Positions 26,793-35,419 of a stretch of 64,000 nt of DNA are shown here, one piece after another. The translations under genes were made by a program, and so were the position numbers. The notes beneath the pieces are model-generated. The model did not search any database. It was not told where the DNA came from and worked only from the letters and a program-made list of their open reading frames with translations. The stretch covers positions 1-64,000 of the forward strand of contig JAGYIG010000001.1 in assembly GCA_018402455.1 (NCBI GenBank), in the 5' to 3' direction. Position 1 is the stretch's first letter. Each line of letters opens with the position of its first letter. Source of the DNA: Opitutaceae bacterium (GTDB lineage Bacteria; Verrucomicrobiota; Verrucomicrobiia; Opitutales; Opitutaceae).

Positions 26793-27398
26793 ATGACGAA
26801 AGACGCTGCAAAAAAACCGGTTTTGCTGGTGTTGGCCGGCCCGGCGGGCTCAGGCAAAACCACCCTGTGCGAGCGGATGGTCGCCGAAGCCGATGACTTT
26901 TCCCGGGTGGTCACCAGCACCACCCGGGAACCCCGACCAAACGAAGTAAACGGGCGTGACTACCACTTTTTCTCCGCTGAGCAGTTCGACCAGAAAGTCG
27001 CGGAAGGCGCCTTTCTCGAGTGGGCCTGGGTGCATCGCAAAAATCGTTACGGCACCTTGGCTTCGTCCGTGCTGCAGCCCTTGGCCGAAGGGCAAAGCCT
27101 CATCATCAACGTGGACGTTCAGGGAGTGGAAAATTTCCGTCGCGCCGCGCGGGAAAACCCGTTGCTCGCCCGGCATATGGGCACCGTTTACATTGATGTG
27201 CCCATCCATGAGCTACAGGAGCGCTTGGCCGGTCGCGGCGAAACAGCCGAAGAGATCGCCCGCCGCATGGTCACGGCCGAAAAGGAGCAGCAGGAGCGGG
27301 AAAAATTTGATCACGTGATCACCAGCTCCAGCAAGGAGGCCGATTTTGCCGCCCTGCAACAAATCTGGCAGACTGTCGCAAAAGGGATCATTCCGTAA
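26793..27398 (+). CDS. gmk: Guanylate kinase
   Basis: The 201-residue enzyme phosphorylates GMP to GDP with ATP. The P-loop is GPAGSGKTTL (about residues 16-25). The GMP-binding segment STTREPRPNEVNGRDYHF and the FLEWAWVHRKNRYGT segment follow, as in the family. Lid-region residues (RLAGRGETAEEIARRM) are present. It lies directly upstream of the class II ribonucleotide reductase gene, another nucleotide-supply function, separated by 197 bases with putative NrdR sites. Confidence 0.95.
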   Translation: MTKDAAKKPVLLVLAGPAGSGKTTLCERMVAEADDFSRVVTSTTREPRPNEVNGRDYHFFSAEQFDQKVAEGAFLEWAWVHRKNRYGTLASSVLQPLAEGQSLIINVDVQGVENFRRAARENPLLARHMGTVYIDVPIHELQERLAGRGETAEEIARRMVTAEKEQQEREKFDHVITSSSKEADFAALQQIWQTVAKGIIP

Positions 27399-27509
27399 GG
27401 GGCTGCTATGCCAAAAGGCTCGGTTCCGCTTGAGCGGGGCTGATGGCGCCGCAAGCGAAAAAAAACGCGTCAAAACAAGATCTGCGCAAGGAACAGGTTT
27501 GCGCCGGTA

Positions 27510-27557
27510 GCACAATATGTTGGGGTGTTGTGCTCGTCGATACACTACGGGTGGTGT
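27510..27557 (+). promoter_or_regulatory. Tandem NrdR-box-like sites upstream of nrdJ
   Basis: Two imperfect 16-base sites resemble the NrdR consensus ACACWATATATWGTGT: GCACAATATGTTGGGG at 27510-27525 (12 of 16 by eye) and ACACTACGGGTGGTGT at 27542-27557 (about 11 of 16). They are separated by 16 bases, so equivalent positions are 32 bases or three helical turns apart, the spacing known for NrdR-controlled operators. They lie 39-86 bases before the nrdJ start. Each box alone is weak; the spacing is the main support. Confidence 0.6.
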
Positions 27558-27595
27558 CCGCGACCCTCCTACCTCTTTAGCTTCACGTTTTCGTC

Positions 27596-29719
27596 ATGTC
27601 CGCAACTTCCACGTCTTCCGCAACTTCCGTCTCCTCTTCCGCAGCCTCTGATCGTCCGAAACGTCACGGTGAGAATGGGCTGGAGGACTACATCGCGATC
27701 TCGCGTTATGCCCGCTATGATCCGGCGAAGCGGCGCCGGGAGTCTTGGTCCGAGGCGGTTGCCCGCGTGCGGGACATGCACCTCGGGCATTACGCGGAGA
27801 CGTCCTTGCGGGACGTGGCGGCTGAGGCCCTGCAAGCGGGTGAGATCGATGCCGCGGTGATCGCCAGGATGGGTGCGTTGAGTTCCTTGCATGAGGCGAT
27901 CAACGACGCGTTTGCGGCGGTGGAGCGAAAGCGGGTGTTGCCCTCGATGCGCAGCCTGCAGTTTGGCGGCGAGGCGATCCTCAAAAAGCACCCTCGAATC
28001 TACAACTGTGCCTTTCTTCACGTGGATCGGCTGGAGGCGTTCCGGGAGAGCCTTTACCTGCTGTTGTGTGGGTGTGGGGTGGGGTTTTCGGTCCAAACCC
28101 AGCACGTGGCCAAGCTGCCGGTGCTGGCGCCGGCGCCGGCGGACGATGCGCGCCGTTCGCTGCACGTCATTGCGGATACCATCGAAGGGTGGGCGGATGC
28201 GCTGCATGCCTTGATGGTGGCGGCGGTTGAGGGCCGGCGGGTGAAGTTTGATTTTTCCGAGATTCGGGCGGCGGGCGCGCCGTTGCGCACTTCGGGAGGC
28301 AAGGCCCCCGGGCCGGAACCACTGATGCACACCTTGGACAAGGTGGAGCATATCCTGCACGCCGCGGCGGGTCGCCAACTCAAGCCCATTGAGGCGTATG
28401 ACGTGTTGATGTGGGCGGCCAAGGCAGTGCTGTCCGGGGGCATTCGGCGGTCGGCCACGATTTGCCTCTTCTCGGCTCATGATGAGGAGATGGGTCAGGC
28501 CAAGACGGGCAACTGGTTCGCCACGCACCCTCAGCGGGCGGCCAGTAACAACTCGGCCGTAATCGTGCGCTCGCAGGCGACCCGGGCGCGGTTCGATCAT
28601 TTGTTTGAGGCTCAGAAACAGTTCGGGGAACCCGGGTTCTACTTTGTGGAGAACGCGGATTATGGGGCCAATCCCTGCGTGGAGATCGGACTGAATCCCA
28701 AGCTCAAACTCACCGGGGACACGATCGCGGCGTTGCGCAAGATGGGTCATAACGGCGGTCTGCGGGAAGGCGATGTGTTGTCGGGGGTGCAATTCTGCAA
28801 CCTGACCACCCTATCGGCGGCGGCGGCGGAAAGCCCCGCCCGCTTCTACGAGCTGTGCGCCCAGGCGGCGCTGATCGGCACCCTGCAGGCGGGCTACACC
28901 GACTTCTCCTACCTTTCCCCCGTCTCTCGGCTGATCACCCAGCGCGAAGCGTTGTTGGGCGTCTCCATCTGCGGAGTGCTGGACCGTCCCGACGTGCTGC
29001 TCGACGCCGACGTGCTGCGCACGGGGGCGGAGGTGGTGAAGGCGGTCAATCTTGTCGTGGCCCGGGCCATCGGCATCAACCCCGCCGCGCGCACCACCTG
29101 CGTGAAGCCGGAAGGCACCGCCAGTCTGTTGCTGGGGACGTCGAGTGGCCTGCACCCGCACCACGCGGTGCGGTATTTTCGCCGCGTGCAGTCCAACAAG
29201 CTGTGCCCGGTCTACAACCACTTCAAAAAGTCCAATCCCCACATGGTGGAGGAAAGTGTTTACGATCCGCACGGTCGCACCGAGGTCATCACCTTCCCGG
29301 TGGAAGGCCCGGAGTTTGGGATTTATCGCGATGACATCGATGCGATCACGCATCTCGACTACATTCGGCAGGTGCAGGTCAATTGGGTGCAGGCGGGTCG
29401 GCGGCACGAGGACCACTCCCCGGGACTGCACCACAACGTCTCCTGCACGGTCACGGTCCGCCCGGATGAATGGGATGCCGTGGCCGAGCGCATTTGGGCC
29501 AACCGGGATTCGTTCACGGGCATTGCGTTGCTGCAGGATGCCGGGGACAAGGCTTATGCGCAGGCTCCCCGGGAGGCCGTGGCCACGACGGCGGATATCC
29601 AGCGCTGGAACCAATTGGGCTACAATCCCGTGCGCTACACGGAGCTAATGGAGGACGAGGACATCACCGAATTGAAGCAGGTGATCGCCTGCGCGGGCGG
29701 GCAGTGCGACCTGCATTGA
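27596..29719 (+). CDS. nrdJ: Adenosylcobalamin-dependent (class II, monomeric) ribonucleotide reductase
   Basis: The 707-residue protein reduces ribonucleotides to deoxyribonucleotides using a cobalamin-generated thiyl radical, without oxygen requirement. It resembles the monomeric NrdJ/RTPR type: LLLCGCGVGFSVQ, then the NPCVEIGLNP motif with the radical cysteine Cys361 and Glu363, SSGLHPHHAVRYFRRVQ, and a C-terminal redox pair CAGGQC (Cys699, Cys704). The serine/threonine-rich first 18 residues look disordered. NCBI-style names sometimes call this family a fused protease/RTPR. The last 27 bases form the start of a 219-bp direct repeat. Confidence 0.93.
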   Translation: MSATSTSSATSVSSSAASDRPKRHGENGLEDYIAISRYARYDPAKRRRESWSEAVARVRDMHLGHYAETSLRDVAAEALQAGEIDAAVIARMGALSSLHEAINDAFAAVERKRVLPSMRSLQFGGEAILKKHPRIYNCAFLHVDRLEAFRESLYLLLCGCGVGFSVQTQHVAKLPVLAPAPADDARRSLHVIADTIEGWADALHALMVAAVEGRRVKFDFSEIRAAGAPLRTSGGKAPGPEPLMHTLDKVEHILHAAAGRQLKPIEAYDVLMWAAKAVLSGGIRRSATICLFSAHDEEMGQAKTGNWFATHPQRAASNNSAVIVRSQATRARFDHLFEAQKQFGEPGFYFVENADYGANPCVEIGLNPKLKLTGDTIAALRKMGHNGGLREGDVLSGVQFCNLTTLSAAAAESPARFYELCAQAALIGTLQAGYTDFSYLSPVSRLITQREALLGVSICGVLDRPDVLLDADVLRTGAEVVKAVNLVVARAIGINPAARTTCVKPEGTASLLLGTSSGLHPHHAVRYFRRVQSNKLCPVYNHFKKSNPHMVEESVYDPHGRTEVITFPVEGPEFGIYRDDIDAITHLDYIRQVQVNWVQAGRRHEDHSPGLHHNVSCTVTVRPDEWDAVAERIWANRDSFTGIALLQDAGDKAYAQAPREAVATTADIQRWNQLGYNPVRYTELMEDEDITELKQVIACAGGQCDLH

Positions 29720-29911
29720 TCCGGCACTCCCCCGCCCGTTCCGCTCCGCCGCGGGGACGTGGCCCGACCGGTCGCAGCAGCCCTTAACGGGTCAGGTTGC
29801 CTCCCGTGAGGCTTAGCCCCGTTACATCCAGCCAACCCGCCCGAGGGCGTTCGTCGCTCATGGTCGTGGTTCACATGACGTCTTCCAAGGTCAGTCCCGC
29901 GACATGGCGGG
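29693..29911. repeat. Direct repeat copy A (219 bp): nrdJ tail plus GH28 tail
   Basis: This copy matches 34589-34808 with six substitutions and one single-base indel, in the same orientation. It begins inside the last nine codons of nrdJ and continues through a minus-strand C-terminal piece of a GH28-type gene (stop codon TAA at 29784-29786). Identity ends sharply at 29911. Since nrdJ is intact here, this is the copy in the original nrdJ context. Confidence 0.9.
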
Positions 29912-30146
29912 GAATTGCTGGAGGCCAACCGCAGTGAGCGACGTCATCCAGATCCCCTTCCTCGAGGGTCTTGGCGATACCTCGTGAGTTCGTGCTTCCG
30001 TTCCGAGGATGGGTTCAGTGTTCCTCAAAGTCGCCAGCGAGGTTTGCCATCACCGTTGCCGACGTGGGCTTTTTAGATCGCCGCGTGCGGGAGACTTACT
30101 GGTCCGATTTCCACGGGTTCAGCTCTGCCCGGGCTGGCGGCCCTAC
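29912..30146. other. Non-coding gap before the AraC-type gene
   Basis: These 235 bases follow the end of repeat copy A. I see no coding frame with family resemblance, no hairpin with T-run and no repeat. The sequence probably contains the decayed end of the inserted segment and the transcript end of the AraC-type gene. Confidence 0.4.
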
Positions 30147-31031
30147 TCAGCGGAATTTACCCCGGGCGCCGGAGGGGGAATGGCCGGTGCGTTTCTTAAA
30201 AAAGCGGGAGAAGTAGAGGGGGTTTTCGAACCCGCACTCGGCGGCGATTGTCTGAACGGGGAGGGTGGTTTGCGCGAGCAGCTGGGTGGCCTTGCGCAGG
30301 CGCAATTCAAGCAGATAGGCAACCGGGGCCATGCCGACTTGCGCGGTGAAATGACGGCGGAAGGACGTGTGGCTGATGCCCTGTTCCCGGGCGAAGGCCC
30401 GACTGTCGAAGGGTTGGGCAATCGACTCCAGCATCCGGTCGCAGGCGCAACGGATGCGGGTCTGATGCCGCGACGTTGCCCGATCATCCGCGTGGGTTTG
30501 GAGATGCAATTGGACCAAAATTTCGAAGATCTTTGCCGCGATTCGTTCCCTGCAACCGTAGGACTCGCGGCGCGCCAAGTCGCACGCCTCGGTGAACAGA
30601 TACTGCATCTCAGGCTGCAGTCCGATAGGATGCACGGGCTCTCGGGGAGAAAAATGATGGCGGATGATGTTGCTGGCGTGGGGGCCGGTAAATCCGATCC
30701 ACCATTCATCCCAGCCGGTTGCTGGATTGGGGTGGTAGCGGTGCCGCACGCCGGGAAACAGGAGAAACATTGAACCGCGCTTGATTACCCGGGCGCCACT
30801 CGGTTCAGACCAAAATTCCCCCTCTCCCCCGGAAATGTAGATGACTTGATACTCATCGAGCACCCGCCCGGTATTCTGGTTCAGCGTGTAGCTTTCCGGG
30901 TGTTTAAAAGGCGGGTAGGGATGCCCGGGGGAAATTTTCGTGTAGCCGAGGTCGGTGGCGGTAATGCCCCAGTGCTCGAGTCCGGCATGGGGGGACAGGT
31001 AACGCTGGAAGGCTTGAAGTTGGCCGGACAT
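30147..31031 (-). CDS. AraC-family regulator of the rhamnose/sugar cassette
   Basis: The 294-residue protein has an N-terminal cupin (AraC-binding) domain, with SGGEGEFWSE and LLFPGVRHRYHP as typical cupin strands, and a C-terminal double helix-turn-helix (about 195-290) ending with VQTIAAECGFENPLYFSRFF. It is divergent from the rhaT-like gene with 119 bases between, so it likely activates that operon in response to a deoxysugar such as rhamnose or fucose. The inducer is inferred from neighbours only. Confidence 0.88.
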   Translation of the reverse strand: MSGQLQAFQRYLSPHAGLEHWGITATDLGYTKISPGHPYPPFKHPESYTLNQNTGRVLDEYQVIYISGGEGEFWSEPSGARVIKRGSMFLLFPGVRHRYHPNPATGWDEWWIGFTGPHASNIIRHHFSPREPVHPIGLQPEMQYLFTEACDLARRESYGCRERIAAKIFEILVQLHLQTHADDRATSRHQTRIRCACDRMLESIAQPFDSRAFAREQGISHTSFRRHFTAQVGMAPVAYLLELRLRKATQLLAQTTLPVQTIAAECGFENPLYFSRFFKKRTGHSPSGARGKFR

Positions 31032-31086
31032 GCGATGGGGCTAATTGGATATGGACAAAAAGTGCATGTTAAAGGTCACCCGGTCC

Positions 31087-31115
31087 ATTCCAATCAGTGC
31101 CTGTTCCGCTATAAC
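31087..31115 (+). promoter_or_regulatory. Possible activator-dependent promoter of the rhaT-like gene
   Basis: A good -10 hexamer TATAAC lies at 31110-31115, 36 bases before the start codon. The matching -35 position (ATTCCA, 31087-31092, 17-base spacing) fits the consensus poorly, as is usual for promoters that need an AraC-type activator. No AraC-binding direct repeat could be fixed. Confidence 0.3.
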
Positions 31116-31150
31116 TATACGCTCCCCCGTTTGACCCCAATATCCCTGCG

Positions 31151-32194
31151 ATGGTTGCCCTCGGCGTTTTGCTTCATCTCATCGGCGGTTTTGCCGCCGG
31201 TAGTTTTTATCTGCCCCTGAAGGGTATCCGGCAGTGGTCCTGGGAAAGTGGTTGGCTCTTCAACGGCTTCTTTTCCTGGATCGTGGCTCCGGTGGTGATC
31301 GGTGTCTTCACCGTGCCCCTGCTGGGGAGCACGCTGATGGACGCCCCCCCCATTGCGCTGTTCTGGACCTTTGTTTTTGGGGTGCTTTGGGGGATTGGTG
31401 GGCTGACGTTCGGATTATCGGTTCGTTACCTGGGCCTGTCTTTGGGCTACGCGGTGGTCCTCGGCTTCTGTGCGGCCTTTGGCACGCTGATCCCGGCGAT
31501 CCATGATGGCACCATCGGGGCGCTCCTCACCACCTTGCCGGGCTGGGTGGTGTTGGCTGGTATTGGGGTCTGTCTCTTGGGCATTGGGCTGTGTGGCTAT
31601 GCGGGTCACTTGAAAGAGGCGGGCCTGACGCGGGAGGAAGAGGAGAAGCAGGAGTTTCGTGTGGGCAAAGGACTGGTGGTGGCGGGTTTCTCCGGCGTTA
31701 TGAGCGCGTGCATGGCCTTCGCGTTTGCCGCCGGCAAACCCATTGCCGAAACGGCGGCCGAGAACGGCACCCAACCGATTTGGGTGAACAGCGCCGTGTT
31801 GGTGGTGATTCTCATCGGTGGTTTTGTGACCAACGCGGTCTGGTGTGGCTACCTGATGGTGCGCAACCAGAGCTGGCGGGACTTTACCAATACAAGCAGC
31901 CCGCTTTCTCGAAACTATGCCTTGGCGGCACTCGCGGGCGTCACCTGGTATCTACAGTTCATGTTCTACGGCATGGGTTCGACGAAGATGGGGGCGTATG
32001 ACTTCACCAGCTGGACCCTGCACATGTCCTTCATCATCATCACCAGCAACCTCTGGAGCCTCTACCTGCGGGAATGGCAGGGCGCGGGCAAACGCACCAC
32101 GGGTATTCTCGTGGCGGGCATCCTGGTCATCACGCTTTCCACCGTCCTGATTGGCTTGGGCAACTACCTCCAAGCGACGGCGGTTGCCTCCTGA
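31151..32194 (+). CDS. rhaT: L-rhamnose/proton symporter family transporter
   Basis: The 347-residue polytopic membrane protein has about ten membrane segments and RhaT-family landmarks: SFYLPLKGIRQWSWESGWL near the N-terminus, IGGLTFGLSVRYLGLSLGYAV, and FMFYGMGSTKMGAYDFTSW in the last third. RhaT imports L-rhamnose with a proton. It is followed 68 bases later by a sugar isomerase gene and is divergent from an AraC regulator, so the trio forms a small sugar-uptake operon. Substrate could be rhamnose or a similar deoxysugar. Confidence 0.9.
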   Translation: MVALGVLLHLIGGFAAGSFYLPLKGIRQWSWESGWLFNGFFSWIVAPVVIGVFTVPLLGSTLMDAPPIALFWTFVFGVLWGIGGLTFGLSVRYLGLSLGYAVVLGFCAAFGTLIPAIHDGTIGALLTTLPGWVVLAGIGVCLLGIGLCGYAGHLKEAGLTREEEEKQEFRVGKGLVVAGFSGVMSACMAFAFAAGKPIAETAAENGTQPIWVNSAVLVVILIGGFVTNAVWCGYLMVRNQSWRDFTNTSSPLSRNYALAALAGVTWYLQFMFYGMGSTKMGAYDFTSWTLHMSFIIITSNLWSLYLREWQGAGKRTTGILVAGILVITLSTVLIGLGNYLQATAVAS

Positions 32195-32262
32195 TCGGAC
32201 GCGGGCGAAGCGCGAGGCCCCCGCGTGCTTTGGACTGACTCTCACTCCCAGATAACCATGTT

Positions 32263-33669
32263 ATGAAAACCGGCATCTTCTCCATTGGCTTGGATACTTA
32301 TTGGCCGCAGTTCGAGGGACTGCGGGAAAACCTCAGCGGCTACCATGACCAGATCTGCGAACGGATTGCCGGGATGGAGGTCGCCATGGTCGATGCCGGC
32401 ATGGTGGACAGCGTGGAGCGGGCCCACGAAGCCGCGGCGTTGTTTAAACGGGAAGATGTCGATCTCATCTTCCTGTTCATCTCAACCTACGCACTGTCTT
32501 CCACCGTGTTGCCGGTGGTCCAGAAAACCAGGGTCCCGGTGGTCATGCTGAATCTGCAGCCGGTGGCGCAGTTGGACTACGGGGCCTTCAACGCCTTGGC
32601 GGACCGCGGCAAGATGACGGGCATTTGGCTGGAGCACTGCCAGTCCTGTTCCGTACCCGAGTTGGCCTGCGTCTTCAACCGGGCGGGCATCGACTACCAC
32701 GTCGTGACCGGCTACCTGCAGGAGGACGAGGCCTGGCAGGAGATCGCGGACTGGGTGGACGCCGCCAAGGTGGCGGCCGGAATGCGCGATAACCGCGTGG
32801 GGGTTCTCGGCCATTACTACGGTGGCATGCTCGATGTTTACTCGGACATGACTCAACAGTCGGCCGCCTTCGGCAACCACTTCGAGATTCTGGAAATGTG
32901 TGAATTGGCCGATTTGCGAAAGACGGTTTCCCCGGAGGAAATTGCGGCCAAGACCGCAGAGTTCACGGGAAAATTTGAGGTGTCCGAAGAATGTGAGCCC
33001 TCCGAAATCGAGCGCGCCGCCAAGACCTCGGTGGCGCTCGACAAGCTGATCGCCAACCACCGACTCGGTTCAATGGCCTACTACTACGAGGGCACCGGTG
33101 AGTATCAGGACATCGTAACGTCAATCATTGCCGGCAACACGCTGCTGACGGGTCGCAATGTGCCCGTGGCCGGCGAGTATGAGATCAAGAACGTGCAGGC
33201 CATGAAGATCTTGGACCTGTTGGGCACGGGAGGGTCCTTTTCTGAATTCTACCTGTCCGATTACGTGGACGATGTTGTTTACCTGGGGCACGACGGTCCG
33301 GCTCACTTCGCGATTGCGGAGGGGCGGGTGGGGTTGGTGCCTTTGCCGGTCTATCACGGCAAGCCCGGCCAGGGGCTGTCGATTCAAATGACGGTGCAGC
33401 ATGGGCCGGTGACGCTGCTTTCGGTGGTGCAACGCGGGGATGGCTCGGTCCGGTTGCAGGTGGCAGAGGGCGAATCGGTGCCCGGCCCCGTTATGCAGAT
33501 CGGCAACACCAACAGTCGGTATCGTTTCAGCATCGGCGCCAAGGCCTTCATGAACGATTGGTCCAAGGGAGGCCCGTCCCATCACTGCGCCATCGGCGTA
33601 GGACACGTGGCCAACAAGATTGAAAAACTTGGAGCGCTGCTCGGGTTGGAAGTGAATCGCGTCTGCTAG
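32263..33669 (+). CDS. L-arabinose/L-fucose isomerase family protein
   Basis: The 468-residue protein has the fold and landmarks of the arabinose/fucose isomerase family: LYFIST-like strand LIFLFISTYALSS, NLQPV, the LGHYYGGMLDVYSD segment and the C-terminal FMNDWSKGGPSHHCAIGVGH, which supplies a metal/substrate histidine in AraA-type enzymes. It probably interconverts an aldose and a ketose after uptake by RhaT. Real L-rhamnose isomerase belongs to another family, so the natural substrate is open (L-arabinose, L-fucose or a relative). Confidence 0.87.
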   Translation: MKTGIFSIGLDTYWPQFEGLRENLSGYHDQICERIAGMEVAMVDAGMVDSVERAHEAAALFKREDVDLIFLFISTYALSSTVLPVVQKTRVPVVMLNLQPVAQLDYGAFNALADRGKMTGIWLEHCQSCSVPELACVFNRAGIDYHVVTGYLQEDEAWQEIADWVDAAKVAAGMRDNRVGVLGHYYGGMLDVYSDMTQQSAAFGNHFEILEMCELADLRKTVSPEEIAAKTAEFTGKFEVSEECEPSEIERAAKTSVALDKLIANHRLGSMAYYYEGTGEYQDIVTSIIAGNTLLTGRNVPVAGEYEIKNVQAMKILDLLGTGGSFSEFYLSDYVDDVVYLGHDGPAHFAIAEGRVGLVPLPVYHGKPGQGLSIQMTVQHGPVTLLSVVQRGDGSVRLQVAEGESVPGPVMQIGNTNSRYRFSIGAKAFMNDWSKGGPSHHCAIGVGHVANKIEKLGALLGLEVNRVC

Positions 33670-33673
33670 AAAA

Positions 33674-33922
33674 ATGAAGCCCCCGCTCTTTGGATTACTC
33701 AGCGCACTTCTCAGTGGCCCTCTGCTCTTTGGCCTCTCCCGTCCCGGAACGGAATTTCCGATCTATCAATTCCCGACCGATGCAATTCCGCGGATCGATG
33801 GCCAGACCGACGACTGGGCGCAGGTGCCGGAGACCTATGTGGTGGGCACGGACGAACTTTGGGACAGTTCCGGTTTATTTGAAGAGACCCGGCCAGAGAG
33901 CTTGGATGTGGGCTTACGCTAA
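33674..33922 (+). pseudogene. Truncated start of a secreted sugar-binding protein
   Basis: A signal peptide (MKPPLFGLLSALLSGPLLFG) and the opening of a CBM9/DOMON-like domain (PRIDGQTDDWAQVPETYVVG) are present, but the frame ends after 82 residues at LDVGLR. Full-length relatives would be several hundred residues. It starts 4 bases after the isomerase stop, so it was once the last gene of the sugar operon. The break is close to the end of the inserted segment. Confidence 0.6.
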
Positions 33923-33990
33923 AACCCCTTTGCTCACTCGATTGACTCGTGGTTTGATCCTACTCTGGGCGGAAGATGAATATGCGTCTC

Positions 33991-34588
33991 TTATCGGGAG
34001 TCGGAGGGGTGGGCGCTGAGGGCGTCAGCGATGAGGGCTGAGTTGGAAATGGCACCCAAGCCCCATTGGGCACTTTCGTTGGTGGACACCCAAGCGGCCT
34101 CGTCGACGGGGTTGAGCACCGCCGGTCCCTCCACGAGTCGGGTATCAAGTCGGTGCGCCCGGCCGTTCCTCGAATCGCCCAAAAATTCTTCGGCGGCACG
34201 GGCGGCCAACTCCGGATCACGCATCGTCACGGCGGCATAGGCAGTGATGCGGGAATGGGAGGTCTGGAACCCCGGAGGGGAAAAGTTCTCGCCCAACTCC
34301 CGGTCGAGCACTTCCCGCGGAGCATTGCAGAGCATGCAGTAGCGCAACCACGCTTCCTTGAACTCCGGAATATCGAAAAGCTCAATCAGCTCAGCCACCA
34401 CTTCCGGCAGGCCAAACATGATGCTCAAGTGCGATGCCATCGGAGGTTCATCCTCAGGTGGGGTCATGGCCTTGGTCTCCGGGTCGAACCAAAACCGGTT
34501 GGTGAAGAACCCCCACCTGGCATTTCCAATGGCGCGCATGCGGTTTTCGATCCAGGTCCGATATTTTGGGTCCCCGGTGCGCTCCCAG
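33991..34588 (-). pseudogene. C-terminal fragment of a probable alpha/alpha-barrel glycosidase
   Basis: About 198 residues remain, from ERTGDPKYRTWIENRM to the stop at 33991. The pattern of tryptophan/arginine-rich helices (RTGDPKYRTWIENRMRAIG, FGLPEVVAELIELFDIPEF) resembles secreted six-hairpin glycosidases or lyases, but the family cannot be fixed. The 5' part is missing: the frame runs directly into repeat copy B, so that its present N-terminus is an antisense reading of the nrdJ tail (MPDQCRSHCPPA). It is therefore a rearrangement product without a proper start. Confidence 0.6.
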
Positions 34589-34808
34589 GCGGGCGGGCAG
34601 TGCGACCTGCATTGATCCGGCACCCCCCCCGCCCGTTCCGCTCCGCCGCGGGGACGTGGCCTGACCGGTCGCAGCAGCCCTTAACGGGTCAGGTTGCCGC
34701 CCGTGAGGCTTAGCCCCGTCACATCCAGCCAACCCGCCCGAGGGCGTTCGTCGCTCATGGTCGTGGTGCACGTGACGTCTTCCAAGGTCAGTCCCGCGAC
34801 ATGGCGGG
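34589..34808. repeat. Direct repeat copy B (220 bp): nrdJ tail plus GH28 tail
   Basis: The second copy of the repeat at 29693-29911, 4.9 kb away and in the same orientation. It begins with the 27-base nrdJ tail, here without any nrdJ gene, and continues without interruption into the rest of the GH28 fragment. This shows that the GH28 sequence at 34681-35419 once lay directly behind nrdJ. The two copies differ by six substitutions and one indel. Confidence 0.9.
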
Positions 34809-35419
34809 CAAACAGTCCCGAGGTCGGCAGCAGGCCGAACATACTGGGCTCGGGATAGGCCCGGGGCCGCTCCGGCACGCCGGCGAGATCGGCGGACCGG
34901 GGTCCGGTGATCCCGGGCTCATCTGTCCGCAAAAAAACGGGTTCACGTGCGGTATCGCCTGCCGCGCGACGTCGGCCCGGGTCACGCCACCGCCGGTTGC
35001 CACCCCAATCCGTTGCAGGGTCAGGTCGCGCAGGGGGTGCCCCGGCAGCCCTTGCAGGATCATCGGGAAACGGCCGTCGACGCCCCGGGCGCGGACATCG
35101 CGAATCGTGACGCCTTGCAAGGCTCCCACTGGGGTGCCGACCGGACCGCGGGCCCGGTGACCCAGCAGCAAAAAGATCGCGGCGTTGGTCACGTCGGTCA
35201 TCTCCAACCGCTCGGCGATCACGTCGGTGATCACCCCACCATCGACGGTCTCCAGCGCCAACCCGCGGGAGCGTCGGAAAACACAATCACGGATCCGGAT
35301 GCGGCGAAAATCGCCGTTGGTTTCCGTGCCGATTTTAATGCGCCCGGTGGGCCCGTCCTGATCCGGGGCTTGCCGGGTGAGGGTGCCGTAGGAGCCATCC
35401 AAAACCGAACCGACGTCCC
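34681..35419 (-). pseudogene. Broken GH28 (polygalacturonase-like) gene fragment
   Basis: One minus-strand frame reads GRIKIGTETNGDFRRIRIRD, RGLALETVDGGVITDV and FLLLGHRARGPVGTPVG, typical of the right-handed beta-helix of GH28 polygalacturonases/rhamnogalacturonidases. Another frame supplies the end (AYPEPSMFGLLPTSGLFARH, then TGLSLTGGNLTR and TAA at 34681). The frames are separated by about 90 bases that match neither, near 34920-35000. The 5' half, with the catalytic aspartates, is missing: the sequence is cut at 35419 where the next gene ends. It cannot be functional. Confidence 0.75.

Noticed and set aside
27399-27595. Cobalamin riboswitch before nrdJ
   Set aside because: No B12-box or conserved riboswitch core was seen in the 197-base leader region; only NrdR-like sites were found.
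27569-28792. 407-codon minus-strand frame antisense to nrdJ
   Set aside because: The plus strand encodes a complete class II reductase; the antisense translation shows no known pattern.
29693-34808. Insertion sequence or transposon causing the repeat-bracketed insertion
   Set aside because: No transposase, integrase or terminal inverted repeats are visible, and 219 bp is far longer than a normal target-site duplication.
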